A stretch of 61,108 nucleotides of DNA from Lingula anatina (taxonomy: Eukaryota > Brachiopoda > Lingulata > Lingulida > Lingulidae): assembly GCF_001039355.2 (NCBI RefSeq), contig NW_019775058.1, positions 1-61,108 on the forward strand, read 5' to 3'. The position numbers and the translations under genes were made by a program. Within the stretch, counting starts at the first letter, position 1; each line of letters begins with the position of its first letter. This document shows positions 60,984 through 61,108 of the stretch, in pieces. The notes beneath the pieces were generated by a model. The model was not told the origin of the DNA and searched no databases. It saw only the letters and a list, made by a program, of their open reading frames with translations.

Positions 60984-61108
60984 ACGATGCCATTTTGTCA
61001 ACTTCAACTCACACGAAGCAGCTAAACTGTCAGGTGGCCTGTCCGACCTTCAGCCCACCAAATACCTCGACGCCCTTGTCGACCCTTTTTTCGCTACAGA
61101 AAACCTGG
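60984..61108 (+). CDS. Possible partial plus-strand exon at window edge
   Basis: After a TCATTTCAG acceptor the sequence turns GC-richer and stays open to the window end in two plus-strand frames. The more protein-like frame reads ...AAKLSGGLSDLQPTKYLDAL... (about 40 residues). No family recognised. It would converge on the minus-strand exon at 59473, or it could be a transposon fragment. Confidence 0.25.

Noticed and set aside
1-61108. CRISPR arrays, tRNA or rRNA genes, prokaryotic operons
   Set aside because: The tandem repeats seen are microsatellites or minisatellites without spacers, and no cloverleaf or rRNA-like sequence was noticed. The intron-rich genes are clearly metazoan.

Overview
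This is animal nuclear DNA. It is AT-rich, the genes are split by GT-AG introns of about 0.1 to 8 kb, and the intergenic and intronic DNA carries microsatellites, minisatellites and short DNA transposons. The gene set includes two cilia/tubulin proteins, an orphan seven-helix protein and an EB/EGF/SEA membrane protein. That fits a marine invertebrate bilaterian (lophotrochozoan or invertebrate deuterostome), but I cannot name the species. Three single-N gaps (24612, 29851, 39202), two of them inside near-identical duplications, suggest a highly heterozygous genome whose two haplotypes were laid end to end during assembly.

Layout. (1) 454-7337 +: 3' part of a type I membrane protein with seven EB-like modules, EGF repeats, a SEA domain, further EGF repeats, one membrane helix and a cytoplasmic tail. 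It converges on (2) 8406-11725 -: NICN1 (nicolin-1, tubulin polyglutamylase complex), complete in seven exons. NICN1 is head-to-head, 209 bp between start codons, with (3) 11935-18196 +: the F-actin capping protein alpha subunit, complete in ten exons. The shared promoter has a strong ZNF143/STAF-type motif. (4) 22637-43818 +: TBC1D25/OATL1-type Rab GAP, complete in five exons, with long repeat-rich introns. Its exon 1 and exon 3 each appear twice because of the two assembly duplications. (5) 46799-49437 -: PIERCE1 (microtubule inner protein), complete in four exons, head-to-head with (6) 49857-56398 +: TMEM116, complete in thirteen exons. (7) 59473-59700 -: terminal coding exon of a gene I do not recognise, running out of the window to the right.

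The genes do not form an operon or a single pathway. Two act on axonemal or tubulin structures (NICN1, PIERCE1), one caps actin filaments (CAPZA), and one regulates autophagosome-lysosome fusion (TBC1D25, with its LC3-binding WDII motif intact). Both divergent pairs look like compact bidirectional promoters.

Non-genic DNA holds a hAT-like insertion present in only one of two apparent haplotypes, three copies of a Tourist-like (PIF/Harbinger type, TWA target site) MITE, another fold-back element, and several local tandem duplications that copied splice sites of TMEM116 and TBC1D25. I found no tRNA, rRNA, CRISPR or prokaryotic features. Protein identities rest on recalled family similarity, and exon borders on splice signals plus frame continuity; no database search was possible.
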